Program-made: the position numbers and the translations under genes
The notes under the pieces: generated by a model
Database searches by the model: none
Seen by the model: only the letters and a program-made list of their open reading frames with translations
Told to the model about the DNA's origin: nothing
NCBI RefSeq assembly: GCF_905475395.1
Contig: NC_058341.1
Span: forward strand, 33,681,501 to 33,745,500
Origin: Chrysoperla carnea
Lineage: Eukaryota > Arthropoda > Insecta > Neuroptera > Chrysopidae
Direction of reading: 5' to 3'
Length of the DNA stretch: 64,000 nt
In this document: piece after piece, positions 39,401 through 51,141 of the stretch
How positions within the stretch are numbered: position 1 is the first letter of the stretch
How the letters are laid out: every line of letters begins with the position of its first letter

Positions 39401-39749
39401 CTTAAAATGAATACAAATAAAAATTCGGTTAAAAGTATATTACATATTGATATTCTTGTTATCAGTTTTAATAAAATTGCAATTCATATTTTCACCCACA
39501 CGCTTTAAATAGAGCTTGAAGTAGGTTAGAATAAAATACTCAATATTAACTGATATGGATTAAAATTAATGGTATTTTGAAAAATTACAGATAAATTAAA
39601 ACATTACATTTTATTAATTGACAGCTGTACAATTACATGTAAACAAAAATTGAATGAAAGTGAAAACTTACTGTATCGGCACCACTGGGTTGATCTCCAG
39701 GTTGTTGAGCTCCTAATACTGTTTTTAAACCACTTTTAAAATATTCCAT
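36417..39749 (-). CDS. p115: General vesicular transport factor p115 (Uso1), complete
   Basis: Golgi tethering factor that captures ER-derived and intra-Golgi vesicles with GM130/giantin, Rab1 and SNAREs. Exons on the minus strand: 39749-39672, 39400-37597, 37228-37035 and 36779-36417; all joins keep frame, giving 812 residues (the Drosophila protein is, from memory, slightly longer). Exon 1 starts MEYFKSGLKTVLGAQQPGDQ. Exon 2 holds the armadillo-like globular head, with family segments LLEDRRDACRALKALSRKFR, GVSKLMDLLADSREVIRND, GNANIQKIVAFENAFDRLF and WSPQKVSNMHCTLQLVR, ending LLDFEFCKLFKSLE. Exon 3 begins KTVSRDLNR after the join and runs into a coiled coil (YKELIREQDKQLKELTNKVE) that continues in exon 4. 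The end is acidic (EEINDSDSDVNSNDGSD), like the GM130-binding tail of the family. Intron 2 uses a GC donor (AAG|GCAAGT). Without that splice the frame runs on only to a short non-conserved tail (GKFRVLLLFQTW). Confidence 0.95.
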
Positions 39750-40523
39750 CCTTGAAATAATTTGAAATTAACTATTTTAAATCTAGTGTCTGACAACACA
39801 CGTCACTGTATATTCACCATGTTTGCCATATTTAAAAAGCCGATAATATTGGTTGAACGGTCGGTAATATCATATGTGAATGATGTGCTGACATAATTAT
39901 TTTTCTGTAAAGCTATTTGGGTAATAATGAAGGTAACTAATATGAATTATTGAGTCGATTTATAAAATTGTACGAAACTCAAAATTCATTAAGATTGATA
40001 TTCTTCTTTAAAAAAACATAAAAATACCAGTAAAAAAAACCTATTATTTGAATTTTAAAAATGATATTTAATCTTTCTAAAATCATAATTTTTATCTATG
40101 TAGTTTGTGTTGAGAAAGTGATTTTTGGACTTTCAACACCCTAGCACCCTTCCTTTTTAAGCAAATGCTCTTTCACTGGTCCTCCAGGCTCGAAATTGAA
40201 CTCGAATATTGAAAATTAATATATGAAATGAGAAAGAGAAAGTCCTCTCCAGAGCCCTTCCAAATATTAGAGGATTGAGAAAGTTAGGTTTATATCTAAT
40301 TACATCGAATAAAACATAAGGACAAAATTCAAGTTAAAAAAATTGTATTTAAATGCATTTAATGGGGGAGGGGAGGAATACGACCATAGTAATGGAGTTT
40401 TGCTGTTCATAATAAGGACACGCGTTTAAGTCGATCAGTAATGCGGACGTTTTAGTATGTACGTTTAGTATATCAGTATGTACGTTTAATTGAGTATTAA
40501 GTTAATTATATTTTTATAAAAAA

Positions 40524-40590
40524 GTTGGGTAGCAGGGTGGATATAGCACTTGCCTCTGAAACCAAGAAACGCTGGTTCGTATCCTTGTGT
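40524..40590 (+). mobile_element. tRNA-like SINE head or tRNA pseudogene
   Basis: GGTAGCAGGGTGGATATAGC resembles an A-box region, and GCTGGTTCGTATCC about 30 bp later resembles a B box. The spacing is like a tRNA, but the stems do not pair well and the flank is plain AT-rich DNA. Likely a SINE promoter head rather than a working tRNA. Confidence 0.45.
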
Positions 40591-40740
40591 AGTTTAACAT
40601 TTTTACTTTTAAATGAAATGAATTATTTCTGAATGTTAAAAATTTTCCATTCTTTTTATAGTTTAAAATTATATATATAACCCGCCCTCTTGCTATAAAT
40701 AACGTCAGTTATACTAATGCCAGGGGGTGGGAATTAATAT

Positions 40741-40844
40741 AACACAAAATAATGCTTAAAATTATTTGCTCGATCGTTGTTAATTTATTATTTACTAACA
40801 CAAAATAATGCTTAGTAAATAATAAATAAACAACGATCGAGCAA
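40741..40844. repeat. Near-perfect 33-bp palindrome plus 18-bp direct repeat
   Basis: Arms 40766-40798 and 40812-40844 are inverted complements with a single mismatch, around a 13-base loop (40799-40811). Each arm holds CTCGATCGTTGTT or its complement. AACACAAAATAATGCTTA occurs directly at 40741-40758 and again at 40797-40814, so the loop repeats sequence found just before the left arm. This suggests a template-switch origin or a recent foldback insertion. Confidence 0.85.
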
Positions 40845-41320
40845 TTCGGTCAGCATCAGAAAATTTTTTATTAAAGATTGAAAAAACTCCACCTATGCGC
40901 GATCGGGAAGCATTCGCTGATAATTGGTCAGTATAAATGTCTTCACTGGAGTATTTGTAGTATTATTTTTACAATTACAAAGCACTACTTAAACTTAAAA
41001 ATATAATTTATTAAAATTATCATCATCAAATATCATTTTGTCATTAAATTTATAAACTTTAACCGGAGGAATCAGTTTCGGTTAAGATAATGCTTTTCCC
41101 AGCCGACACAGGTTACGTCTCTGTGTGAATGTTATTAACTTATTGCAAACATATGTTATTATTGTATCCTCGTGTATACACTATGCTCTCTGAATGAGAA
41201 AAGGCTAGACTTATAGCACTGTAATAGCACTACCATTTTCTATTTACATGCAATGTACTACACTGAAACAAAAAGAACAAATAATTGGTCAGTTTAATTT
41301 TATATTCAAAAAATAATATA

Positions 41321-41620
41321 ATTTCGAAAAAATTTTCAATTTTTTCAACATTTGTACTAGGAGAACATAAGTGGGAATTAGTAGTTCCTGATAAGGAGAA
41401 ATGTGAGTAAGTGTTTTCACCTCGAAAGTCTAAAATTTTATTTTGGCAGAAAGTTATTGGTCTGCCCACTAGAGGTCACACTCACCAAACACGGGTGTGC
41501 AGACCACTAACTTTCTGACTTACGAGGTGACAACAATTACCTTGCTATCAGGTACTACTTATTCCGTCCGTCCTTGATGTTCTCCTAGTAGAAATGTGAA
41601 AAAAATTGAAGTTTTTGAAC
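41321..41620. mobile_element. Foldback element with TACTAGGAGAACAT ends
   Basis: Left core end TACTAGGAGAACAT (from 41355) is mirrored by ATGTTCTCCTAGTA (to 41590). The arms match inward: CACCTCGWAAGTC, AGAAAGTTAKTGGTCTGC against GCAGACCACTAACTTTCTGA and CTTACGAGGTGA. Looser symmetry continues outside (CAATTTTTTCAACATTT against GAAATGTGAAAAAAATTG). Little sequence lies between the arms. No ORF. MITE-like. Confidence 0.7.
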
Positions 41621-41744
41621 GAAAAAAAACTAATTTTTTCATCATTTACTAGGCAAACATGCTGTGGTGGAAATTTGAAAAAAAATGAAAATAAAAATCA
41701 GATTTTGCTTAAAAGATTTAATGAACTTTTTTTTAATATATGTC

Positions 41745-41815
41745 CTCACCTAGTTTCGAACCAAGGGACTATTTATTCGAAGTCAGATACGCTAACCATT
41801 ATACCATTAGGGCTC
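41745..41815 (-). pseudogene. tRNA-like sequence (decayed tRNA or SINE head)
   Basis: Minus strand reads GCCCTAATGGTATAATGGTT, AGCGTATCTGACTTCGAATA and then the B-box-like CTTGGTTCGAAACTAGG. A- and B-box order and spacing are tRNA-like, and the CTTCGAA stretch resembles an Arg or Glu anticodon loop. The acceptor arms (GAGCCCT and GTGAGGAC) do not pair and the anticodon stem is broken, so I do not call a functional tRNA. Confidence 0.5.
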
Positions 41816-42430
41816 TGTTATTCGAATTAATAAATAATTATATTCATATTTTCGACTTTCTTAAATTATAACAAAAAGTAAAACTCATTTTCGGAAAATT
41901 TTGAGTAGTATTATTACAAAAATTATTACGTTAGCTCTAAATTTTGTTAAATTTTGTAAATTTCACTTGTAAAATAATATTATTTCACCTTGACAATGAC
42001 TTTACTTTTAATAATAAAACATTATAAAACCGGTTCAAGATGATACAGGTGAACATATTATAAAATTCAATAATAATATACGCTACGTATATTTATAATA
42101 ATATCTAAATACGTTCGTTACCTGTGACTCGTAAGTGTATAGATATTGAGCGTGTCAGGAGGAACGAACAGAACATTGAGCTCAACTTATTATCTTATAA
42201 ATGACATACAAGATAAGTAGTTTTAATCGATGCATCCAAAAATTTCTTAAAATTCATTAGTTATAAAAATCCCGTTCGGACAAAAATTGTTTACTTTGAA
42301 AGAGGAAGGGAATATCTTATTCTGATCCTTAACAACGAATTTTTTACAGTGATGATTTTTTTTTTAGAATAAATTGATCATTTCCTCCAAATTTATTCCA
42401 TTTTCAAAAATATATTAAAAAGAAAAATAT

Positions 42431-42774
42431 AGTCAAACCTGGATAAGTGAGAAAACTTTATAAGTGAGAGTAATAGGCAGGACCCGTTATTTTACGATCC
42501 CAAAACCTCTATTAGCGAGAAACAGAAACCTCTGTAAGAGAGAGTCGTTTTTCCCTCATGGACCTCCGTAAGTGAGACTGCTACTTATCTATACCTCTAT
42601 AAGCGACAGTCGAGCTTTATTTATTTATATTATTTAGGAGGAACTATAGCTACAATAAAAATACATACATACATAAAAGATACTTGCTATGACTTGTTAT
42701 TGCTGTGTACCTCTATAAGAGAGAAACGTTAAGATCAAATTCGCGGACCAAACTTTTCGCAAGTTGAGGTTTAA
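42431..42774. mobile_element. Non-autonomous pogo/Tigger-like element
   Basis: The motif ACCTCTATAAGYGAGA or close variants occurs about seven times: near 42437, 42455, 42506, 42527, 42564, 42591 and 42709. The left end AGTCAAACCTGGATAAGTGA has an inverted partner at the right (CGCAAGTTGAGGTTTA, complement TAAACCTCAACTTGCG). Repeated subterminal 'AACCTCTATAAGTGAG' motifs are what I associate with pogo/Tigger-type Tc1-mariner elements. No transposase is present. Confidence 0.5.
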
Positions 42775-43559
42775 TCACACATTACTGTCACACATAACAT
42801 ACATCCAGTATTTGGTGGTTCATTAATATACTTTCAGCATCTGGTACGTTTTCCCTGACTCATAGTGTATGTAAGTATAATATAGTAAAGGTAGGTATGT
42901 AAGTTTTATTATAAGTAACTTTTTTTTTCACAGTCTCCAAGTCAATGTACTGATTTGTATGTACAGTTGTGGTCAATGTTAATTTGTTTGTGGCATCAAA
43001 AATTCTTTAATTAAACAAATTCATCATGTTGGAATTCTTTAAAATATACTTATTTATAAAATAATGAAAGTTAAATAATTTTTTTACTAGTTTGTTTCAA
43101 CTGGCGCTTGTTTAATTAATTTTCGCAATCTTGGTGCTAACAATTTTTGCGTGAGAAGACCGAATTCAACGCCACGCTTGAAAATATTACAAAATCTTAT
43201 ATCTTTTCATTATCATTAGCAGGAGTTTCCATATAATGTTTTCATTAATTTTGTAATAATATTGCCTATATTTTTTAAGAAATAGTATTCTTATTTAGGC
43301 AATATCAAGTACGTAAATAATGAAATCATTGTGTGAAAAGTCAATAAAGTAATAAAAAGATATATAGAACTTGTAAATATCTCTTCGCGCGGTGTCTAAT
43401 ACGGTTGTGCACGTAACGAATATATCTTCATACGCGGAACATTTATCTTCATTAAAGTTTTTTTCTGTTTTTAACACCTTTCGAAAAGTTTTGCTCTGCC
43501 TATAAGTATGTTCTATCCTATATACAGAATGTATTATATACGTAAAAATTTACAAAAAT

Positions 43560-43618
43560 CACGATTCGAACCCGGGTCTTTTGGATTCATGACATTTGTC
43601 TTTGCTACCATAAATGTC
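43560..43618 (-). mobile_element. tRNA-like SINE head or tRNA pseudogene
   Basis: Minus strand has TATGGTAGCAAAGACAAATG, then GACCCGGGTTCGAATCGTG, a near-consensus B box. The 5' half pairs poorly and the A box is weak, so this is more likely a SINE fragment or a dead tRNA copy. Confidence 0.45.
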
Positions 43619-46600
43619 GCCAGTGTTACTTTCTATAGAAGGTTTTTTAGTACTTATGAAAGATGTAAGGCATATTCAATTTTCTCGAAGGATTATCTCG
43701 TTACTTCGAATTTTAAAATTCAGTCAGAATTAAATTATAATCACTATTTTTAGAAGCCTAGTTTCATAAATTTCGTTTAAAAATGATCCAACGTGCAAAT
43801 ATTTATATGACACATTTTAATTGATAAAAATATGTATTCAATTATTAACGGTAACTTATTGTAAAAGTTTTGAACTAATCCATTGGCGGATATTATACAA
43901 TAAGCAATATCGATAATTTTTTTCGAATTTCTTAACAAAATATGAAAATATCGTAAAACAGATGATAAAAAATAAAATTAAGATAAAAATCTATCAAGAA
44001 ATACGAATGATATTAGACAGAGAGATCGGAAATGCTATATTTGACGTCATTTACTATGTTTGCCATAAAAAGTCCATGTAAAATTCTGTTTCGCTAGAAA
44101 GAGATACAAACATATCTTTTATGGCTTTTATTTTGGCTGTTTTGTTATTCGAAAAATAATTTTTCTCTGCTCTTTGTTACATGAATGAGCTTTTAAAGAA
44201 ATCCATCTATATTCCCTATTATTTTTAATAATAAACAGCTGAATCCAAATACTAACATTTAGAAACCTAAATTATTACTGATCTTATATAGGATTTATTC
44301 CTTTACTAACACAGGATATTTTCTTATAGATATGAAGAAACTGGCATGAATTTTTCAGGGATGGTCGCCGGGACGTAATCGAAGTACACTTTGTCCAATT
44401 CCTAAAAATGAATCCTAAACGAAATGAATCTTTAGTCATTTTATGTAAAACTTTGGTAATGGGGCGGCATTTTTCACAGTGCTCAGGAGAAAAAGGCGAT
44501 TAGGTTAAATTCGACCCTGACAATAATAATCGAAACATTATTTCAAATAGAACACTGTTTTTCTCTTTCATTTTACGTCTGAAATAAAAGTTCGCAGATA
44601 TGTTTATGTATTTCGTGGATTAAATTTAAACACGCCACTGTATAATCAGTCACACGTTAGTTGCAAATTATATAGGCATTTTAGGCATCTTTGTTTTATC
44701 AGCTTTGTACTTTCACATGTTTATTTTTTTACCTTTTGAGGTAAACCTTTTGTCCATACAGTGAAATAGCTAAGAACACAATTTAAGTGGATCTTTAAGA
44801 CCCAATTAGACATAGACTATTTTATCTTTCTTTCTCTTGTTTTCGTAAATTGGTGGGGCAAAGTAAAAAAACGATTTTGAAAAGGTTGATTAAAATATTC
44901 TTAATTTTTCGAAATTATTTTTTAATATCTTAAAATATATTTAAAAAACTTTCAAGAAAACTAGATAAATTATATTTTTCATGTCAATTATAAATTTTAT
45001 TTTTCACTAAATTAAGATAACTTTGTAAATTGTATTTTTATCATAAAAATTATTGATACAAATCCTACCAAAAGAACAGATCTGAATTAAGGCGTAGACA
45101 TTCAAGAGAGGAACATCCGATCACATATATTTCTTCAGTGCTTTAATTGCTGAAGGCGAATTATTCTAATACATTTAACTTTTTACGTAAGCCCACATTA
45201 GAAAATCACACGTAGCTAGAAATGACTCAGTTTTTACTTAGCTTAAAAGTCAAATTTAATTGAATGATTCTTTTATAATTTAAAAACGTCAAATATAATT
45301 TGAAACGATTAATGAGATTTAAAAAAAAATTTCTTTTCTCTGCTCCACTTTGCACTTTGCACTATGCTTACTGTTTTCAGTATACATAGCGTATTTAAAC
45401 AGTTAATTATGTAAATTGTTGTATTGTAAATAGAAATTACTAATGAAAATTCGTTACGCTATTATTATTGTTAATCAGCACAAAGATAACAATCTTGTTT
45501 CACTATTTTATCGAAGCATTGCATGTACCTACAATTAAAAATTCATAAAATATAATAATTTGTTTTAAATTAAATTAATTCTTTTGTGTCAAATTATTAA
45601 ATAAAATTAGCGTGATTAATAAAAATTAATTAACAAAAAATCGATAAAAAATCTTCATCCTTGACAATATATCATCGTGAATGCCATTATTGACAAGCAA
45701 CCAATCCTGTTGAGGACATAAAACATTTTTTTTTCTCAGCGTACATTTTTTAACACCGTACCTACATTTATGCCATATTTTTTTTACTAGGTTGTTTCGG
45801 GATCAGCGCTAAACAATTTTATGATTTTAAGTCCAAATTATTTGAGCATTTCGAACATCTTTTACCGAAGAGACTGTATAATGTCCGTTTCTATAAGTGA
45901 AAGCAAAAATTTTGTAAGGAGGTCCGATCAAATGAATCGAAAACTTGCATGCATTTTTTTTATTAATAAAGTGAGATAAGTTCTCCATTTGAGTACGATT
46001 TTTCGAGCAACGACGCAAAGTTAATTACTCATAAAGTGCGATTAGTAAGTTAGATAAACTTTTCCATTAATTTGATCACTTTTATTAACTATTTGTGCTT
46101 TAGGTATCCTCTGATAGTACGGTTTACGCACATACACACGTAAGTATGATTAAAATTGTATTGAATAATTATTGCGTGAATTTATTATTTCATGTATTAT
46201 ACATAAAATGCATAATGCATTATTTATTTATATAAAAAAGTTATCATTTTTTTAATTACAGAGCAAAAAAAAATTATTTTCGTGATGTATAACTTTGCAA
46301 CTTTTCATATAAAACAATAATTAAATGTAAGCAATTTCCGGAATCGGTTATTATACAGTTGAATAATAATCAAAATTGATTTTAGGATTCCGTAATAAAT
46401 TTTGTATTATCAGTTAGTCAAAATTACTCTCAAAAAATGTAATTGATAAATAATTAAATGTCCGTCTGTGAAAATTGTTTGACTATAAAAAAAAATTTTA
46501 TTGCAGGTGGAATAAAAAGTATGTTAAAATTGTAAAATTAAATGTGAATTCATAATGAAGCATCTTCATATCTTTTCATTTTTGAATTATTGTATAATAA

Positions 46601-46782
46601 GCAGTGGTTAAACTGAACGTAGAAAATCCTTTCTGAAAATAAAATTCAATTTTTTTTTTTAATTTCATATAATTTTTTAATCTAATTTTAAAAAGTGTGC
46701 GATTTTAAAAACGGTGTAAAACAAAAACTATCTACTTTTCTAATTTATTTTTTAAATTAAAAATAAATAAATTAGAATTTCG

Positions 46783-47204
46783 CTTGTCTGTCCGTCTGTC
46801 AACACGATAACTCAAAAACGAAAAAAATTATCAAGCTGAAATTGTTACAGCGTACTCAGGACGTAAAAAGTGAGATCGAGTTCGTAAATGAGCAACATAG
46901 GTCAATTGGGTCTTGGGTCCGTGTAGGACCCATCTTGTAAACCGTTAGAGATAGAACAAAAAATTATGTATGAAAAATGTTCTTTATCAAAAAATAAACA
47001 ACTTTAGTTTGAAACATTTTTTCATAAACATCACCGTTTATCCGCGAGTGCGTAAATTAGGCACAAATTGTATAGTATGGTATTATATGGGAATATCAGT
47101 GTGTGGCATGTATAGGTAGGTATATGTATAATGTGATAGAATAATCAACACAGTCTATACATGATATTTCAACAGTTAACTCAGTCAATTGTTTGTTTTC
47201 ACTT
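46783..47204 (+). mobile_element. Dispersed element R1, copy 5 (5' truncated)
   Basis: Starts within the GTCTGTC tract and then follows the family: CTCAAAAACGAAAAAAATTA, GTACTCAGGACGTAAAAAGT, GGTCAATTGGGTCTTGGGTC, CCGTTAGAGATAGAACAAAA and CAATTGTTTGTTTTCACTT. The TATACCATGTATATG end is missing. Confidence 0.7.
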
Positions 47205-47774
47205 TTTAAATGTGATATTGAATTTTCAATTTTTATAATAACATATTGGGTCTTAAAGTAAATTGGCGCGTCTTCAAGTTCAATTCCTTGCCTTTTTAAA
47301 TGAGCTCTGGTATAGCTGAAAATGACCAAAGAAAGCAAAGTTATATGCCTGTAACTTTGGCTATACAAAATACAGAACCAAAATACGTAAGGGTCTACAC
47401 AAATGTAAATAAGTACTGTTAATAATGCAGTTATATTAAAAAAAAAATATGTATTGTATAACTGTATACTTCATATAAGTGAGTGAGTCTATACCGCTTT
47501 GACTTTAGTATTGTATTTGTATTTCACTAAGTTACTGGGTATCTTCCATCAATTTCAAATTTCCATATCAGTTGATTTTCAGTGTGTGAAGTGTAGTTTC
47601 AAACAACAATAAAGAAAAAAAATTATTGAAAAATTTTTAACCGGTGAACTAATTTTACAAAATTGTGTCAAGTGCAGTGTAATTTTCTTTATAATTAAAT
47701 ACTAATTTCCTTTAATTGCTTTTATTTATCATTTTAGAATTATGTACACATGTTTCTGCAAAAATATAGTAAAG

Positions 47775-48331
47775 TAGACCGTGGGACAACACGGTTTGTT
47801 TTTTAAGTAATGAATACGTCCTTGAAATTTCGTGAGTGACTTCCTATTTACCAATCTATCAAACTTTCCTCTACGATCTTTGAAAAAGCTCCGTTTTCAA
47901 ATGAGCATGATAACGTAATATTTCGTTTGGAAAAAACGCCGACGCCGCAGGGAATTTGTTGGAAACAATGACCACTTGATAACATTAATAATTATTAAAT
48001 AATTCGGAAAAAGTGAACCATGTATACGCATTCAAAAACAAAAATACTTAAGTTCGAGGTGATATACACGCTCATCGGTGCAGTATTTTTGTCGGTTAAA
48101 ATATATTATTATTTAATAATTATTAAGTGATCATAATGTCCAACAAATTTCCTACTGCGTTTTTTTCAGAACGGTAACTGAAATATGACTTCATTATGCT
48201 CATTTGAAAACGCAGCTTTTTCGAAAAAAAATCATAGAGGAAAGTTTAGTAGACTGGTCAAAAGAGAATCACTCACGAAGTTTTAAGTATGTATTTATAA
48301 TTTAAAAATACCCGTGGTGTCCCATGGTCTA
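47775..48331. mobile_element. MITE-like element R5, copy B (best preserved)
   Basis: Ends TAGACCGTGGGACA and TGTCCCATGGTCTA are near-perfect inverted repeats. Arms of more than 200 bp match inward, for example TCGTGAGTGACTT against AATCACTCACGA, AAACTTTCCTCTACGAT against ATCATAGAGGAAAGTTT, and CGTTTTCAAATGAGCAT against ATGCTCATTTGAAAACG. No ORF. Same family as 25590-26066 and the right half at 54924-55099. Confidence 0.8.
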
Positions 48332-48547
48332 GAAATGATAAGAATTTTATTCTAGTAATTATTAAAGTAGTTTTTAAAAAAATTTTATAGCATTGAATAC
48401 TTGAATTGGAAGTTTTTTTTATAATCGGTTTTTACATAATTAAAATGATTAACGGACAAAATAATTTTTAAATACCATAATAACTTCTACGCAATACGGA
48501 AGCTAAGAAATTCTCATTGTTTGGAGTATTTTTGTCCACTAACAAAA

Positions 48548-48900
48548 CGAAGTGTGTCGGTCCGTAGTATCGTAGCTTCCCAATGTATTGAAAGTCTTTT
48601 TTTTTACTAAAAGCTTTAGGCTTAATCGGGGTGATTGTTTAGTTGAATGAAAATCTGTTCATTAACTTTTTTTATAGTTATGGCCAAGGATTTCATAATG
48701 GTGGGAGCGCAAATCAGTATATTGAATATATCTATTTGTAACGGAAGTTTAATTTAAACAGCGCTTCCACCATAATATTATAAAAAATTAAGCATTGAGA
48801 ATTTTTGTTTATAAAAATAAAAATATTTTTAGGAATTTATTCATTGTCTAGTTCGTACGTTTTTAACTGAATTGCAATAATTTCTATTTGATTTGTAACA
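48548..48900 (+). repeat. Dispersed repeat R6, copy A
   Basis: Very similar to 51856-52205 in the same orientation: ATCGTAGCTTCCCAATRTAT, CTAAAAGCTTTAGGCTTAAT, GGATTTCATAATGGTGGGAG, ATATCTATTTGTAACGGAAG, GCGCTTCCACCATAATATTA and TTCATTGTCTAGTTCGTACG. Inside, GGTGGGAGCGC and GCGCTTCCACC are nearly inverted, about 60 bp apart. No ORF or known class. Confidence 0.8.
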
Positions 48901-49574
48901 ATTTGTTTCTTATTCTTCAGAGAATAAGAATTTGGTACAAACATAAGTATGTAGTTCCATTTAAAAGACAAAATTGTCCCCTGTTTGGCCACAAAGCCTA
49001 TACGTGATTTCGTTTTTATTGATTTTCTATTTGGTTTTCGTTCTATAAAGGTGGAAGCTTTAGTTTTTTCTGGTCTTTTATACCAAAGATAAAGAATATA
49101 AAGCTGAATCAAAACTGATAAATTGCGTCTGAACTATTATATACTCGTAGGGCAACGCAATCTATTTTAAAAAAGTATATGTATTAAATGAATCGATTTG
49201 GGCGTAATAATTGAAGCTTTGCGACGGATGGAATTGGGGCGTAACTGGCTTTATTGTCTACCAGTGATAGTGATAAATTCATCGACTTACCCATAAAATA
49301 TTTTGCAATTAAATTAGACTTTGCAAATTTACACTCTTATTCCATCGATCTCCACAATTGGTTCAATCACCTTGTTTCTTCCATTCAAACAATGAGATAG
49401 AATAACAATAGAAGAATGATCTGACGTGGACGTGGTAATAAAAGTGACCTCACCTAATGTTCCCACTCAAATAACATATTCAGGTTTACGATGTTAATAC
49501 ACAATAATTACTTTGACAATGCGAGCTGCTTATATTTTACGTGCATTATTAATATTCATTGTATTAATTTTTTT

Positions 49575-49870
49575 AAGGTGTACGATCGCCAAGGCAAGTG
49601 TAGACTTGTGGTTGAAATTATTTGTTCCTTATTTTCATCTTTGATTATGTATTTTGTTATAACTTCATGAATGTAGACAAAAAATAAGAATAAAAGTTTC
49701 GATATCTACCGTGGTTTTCGAAACATCGAAAGCTAAATAATTAAACAAAAGTTTTAATTTTCGATATTTTGAGAATTACTCTAGATATCGAAAAATTTTC
49801 TTCTTACTTTTCGTCTTATATTGTCAAGTTACAACATAATTCATCATTAAAATTAAAAATATATATTTTC
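49575..49870. mobile_element. Foldback repeat containing R11, plus-strand copy
   Basis: Left arm (about 49617-49735) and right arm (about 49745-49860) are diverged inverted copies. The left TTTGTTATAACTTCATGAAT, GTAGACAAAAAATAAGAATA and TTTCGATATCTACC pair with the right CTAGATATCGAAAAATTTTC, CTTTTCGTCTTATATTG and TTACAACATAATTCATCATT. The left arm also matches the reverse complement of 11464-11640. Confidence 0.6.
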
Positions 49871-50469
49871 TTAATTTATGTCCCCACTACTGTGTTTATA
49901 CATCCTTAATTAGTCTGGCACAACGGTTTTTTTTTTGTTTTCAATAATTGATAAAGGTTTTAACTTTAATTTCAATAGTTTTTTTTTTAATTTCCATAGA
50001 CAAGTTTTGGAGAAATGTATGAAAACATATTATCCATCTACCGTTTTCCCAATAAAACCAATTTTAAACATGCATACTTTTGAAGTTATTTATTTATTTA
50101 AATAATCGGACAAACCACCCCCCTCCAATTTTCAGAATTGATTAAGACTTAATCCCTGACATTCGTACATCCTTAAAGGCTTGCATGTTGAGATTTTTTG
50201 AGTTTCTGATTTCAAATAAAAGTGATAGAAGATGATACTTTTGAAAATTTGAAAAAAAAAACAAACCAACGTATCAAAGTAAATAAATTTTCTGTGCGGT
50301 CGTTGGTTGCGAATATATCGATGATCATAATCATAGCAAACAGATCCATAAAACATTAAAAAATCAGATATTTATCCGAAAAGTTGACATAGAGAGACTA
50401 AAAAAATAATATTCAAGATGAGTATACAAGCCATTCGACCAACGCATTGATTCAACTAAAAATAAAAGA

Positions 50470-50695
50470 AAATTGGGAAATGCAATTACGATATTAAAAA
50501 TGTTAGGACATAAATGTACTAGGAAAAGAAAGGCAATGCGACCGCAGTCGAATTGGATAGGTGCTATTCCGACGAACTGTCGCCGAACCAGATTTGAACC
50601 CATTACCACTCAGTTCCAACCAAGCGCAAAGATGCTGATCGTACGTAAAGCTCCCTCTGTCGTGGCTGGTCGCTTTTTATCTTTACAATTTTTTA
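50470..50695 (-). mobile_element. tRNA-derived SINE-like element (minus strand)
   Basis: The minus strand has a GC-richer block with AGCGACCAGCCACGACAGAG, then GTAATGGGTTCAAATCTGGT, a B-box-like sequence. It continues into TCGGAATAGCACCTATCCAA and GCGGTCGCATTGCC. It stands out from its AT-rich flanks, and its position relative to the B box fits a SINE head and body. No partner copy in the window confirms its limits. Confidence 0.4.
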
Positions 50696-51141
50696 CTTAC
50701 ATACCATTTTAATTGCAATCTTTCTATTTATAAGCGTAATTACAAGTATTCTATTCTTAGTAGACCTATAAAGTAAAACTTCGATTCCAAAGAAACCTAA
50801 ACACCTCTTAATATCTACATTCTAACTCGACTGAATCAAAAGAAATAAAAATATGTAAATGTAATAATAACTGTTTCATCTTGTTGAAACGATTTATGAT
50901 TTTAAATACATTCAATTATATTCAATCAATTTTAATTACCTTTTCCTGTACTTTTCATAATCTCTGTATTAAATGCGTGCGTGTATACTAAAAATATTGA
51001 CACGGTTCACGGTCATATTTTATACTAAAGCATGTTCTTACCAATCAAGTTTCTTTCATCAAATAAAGATCAGTAAAAGTGGTATAAGAAGAAATAAATA
51101 TTTGGTATGTCGATTTATTATTTTGCGATCTAATGTCTTAT

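Noticed and set aside
41745..41815. Functional tRNA on the minus strand
   Set aside because: A and B boxes look right, but the acceptor and anticodon stems do not pair.
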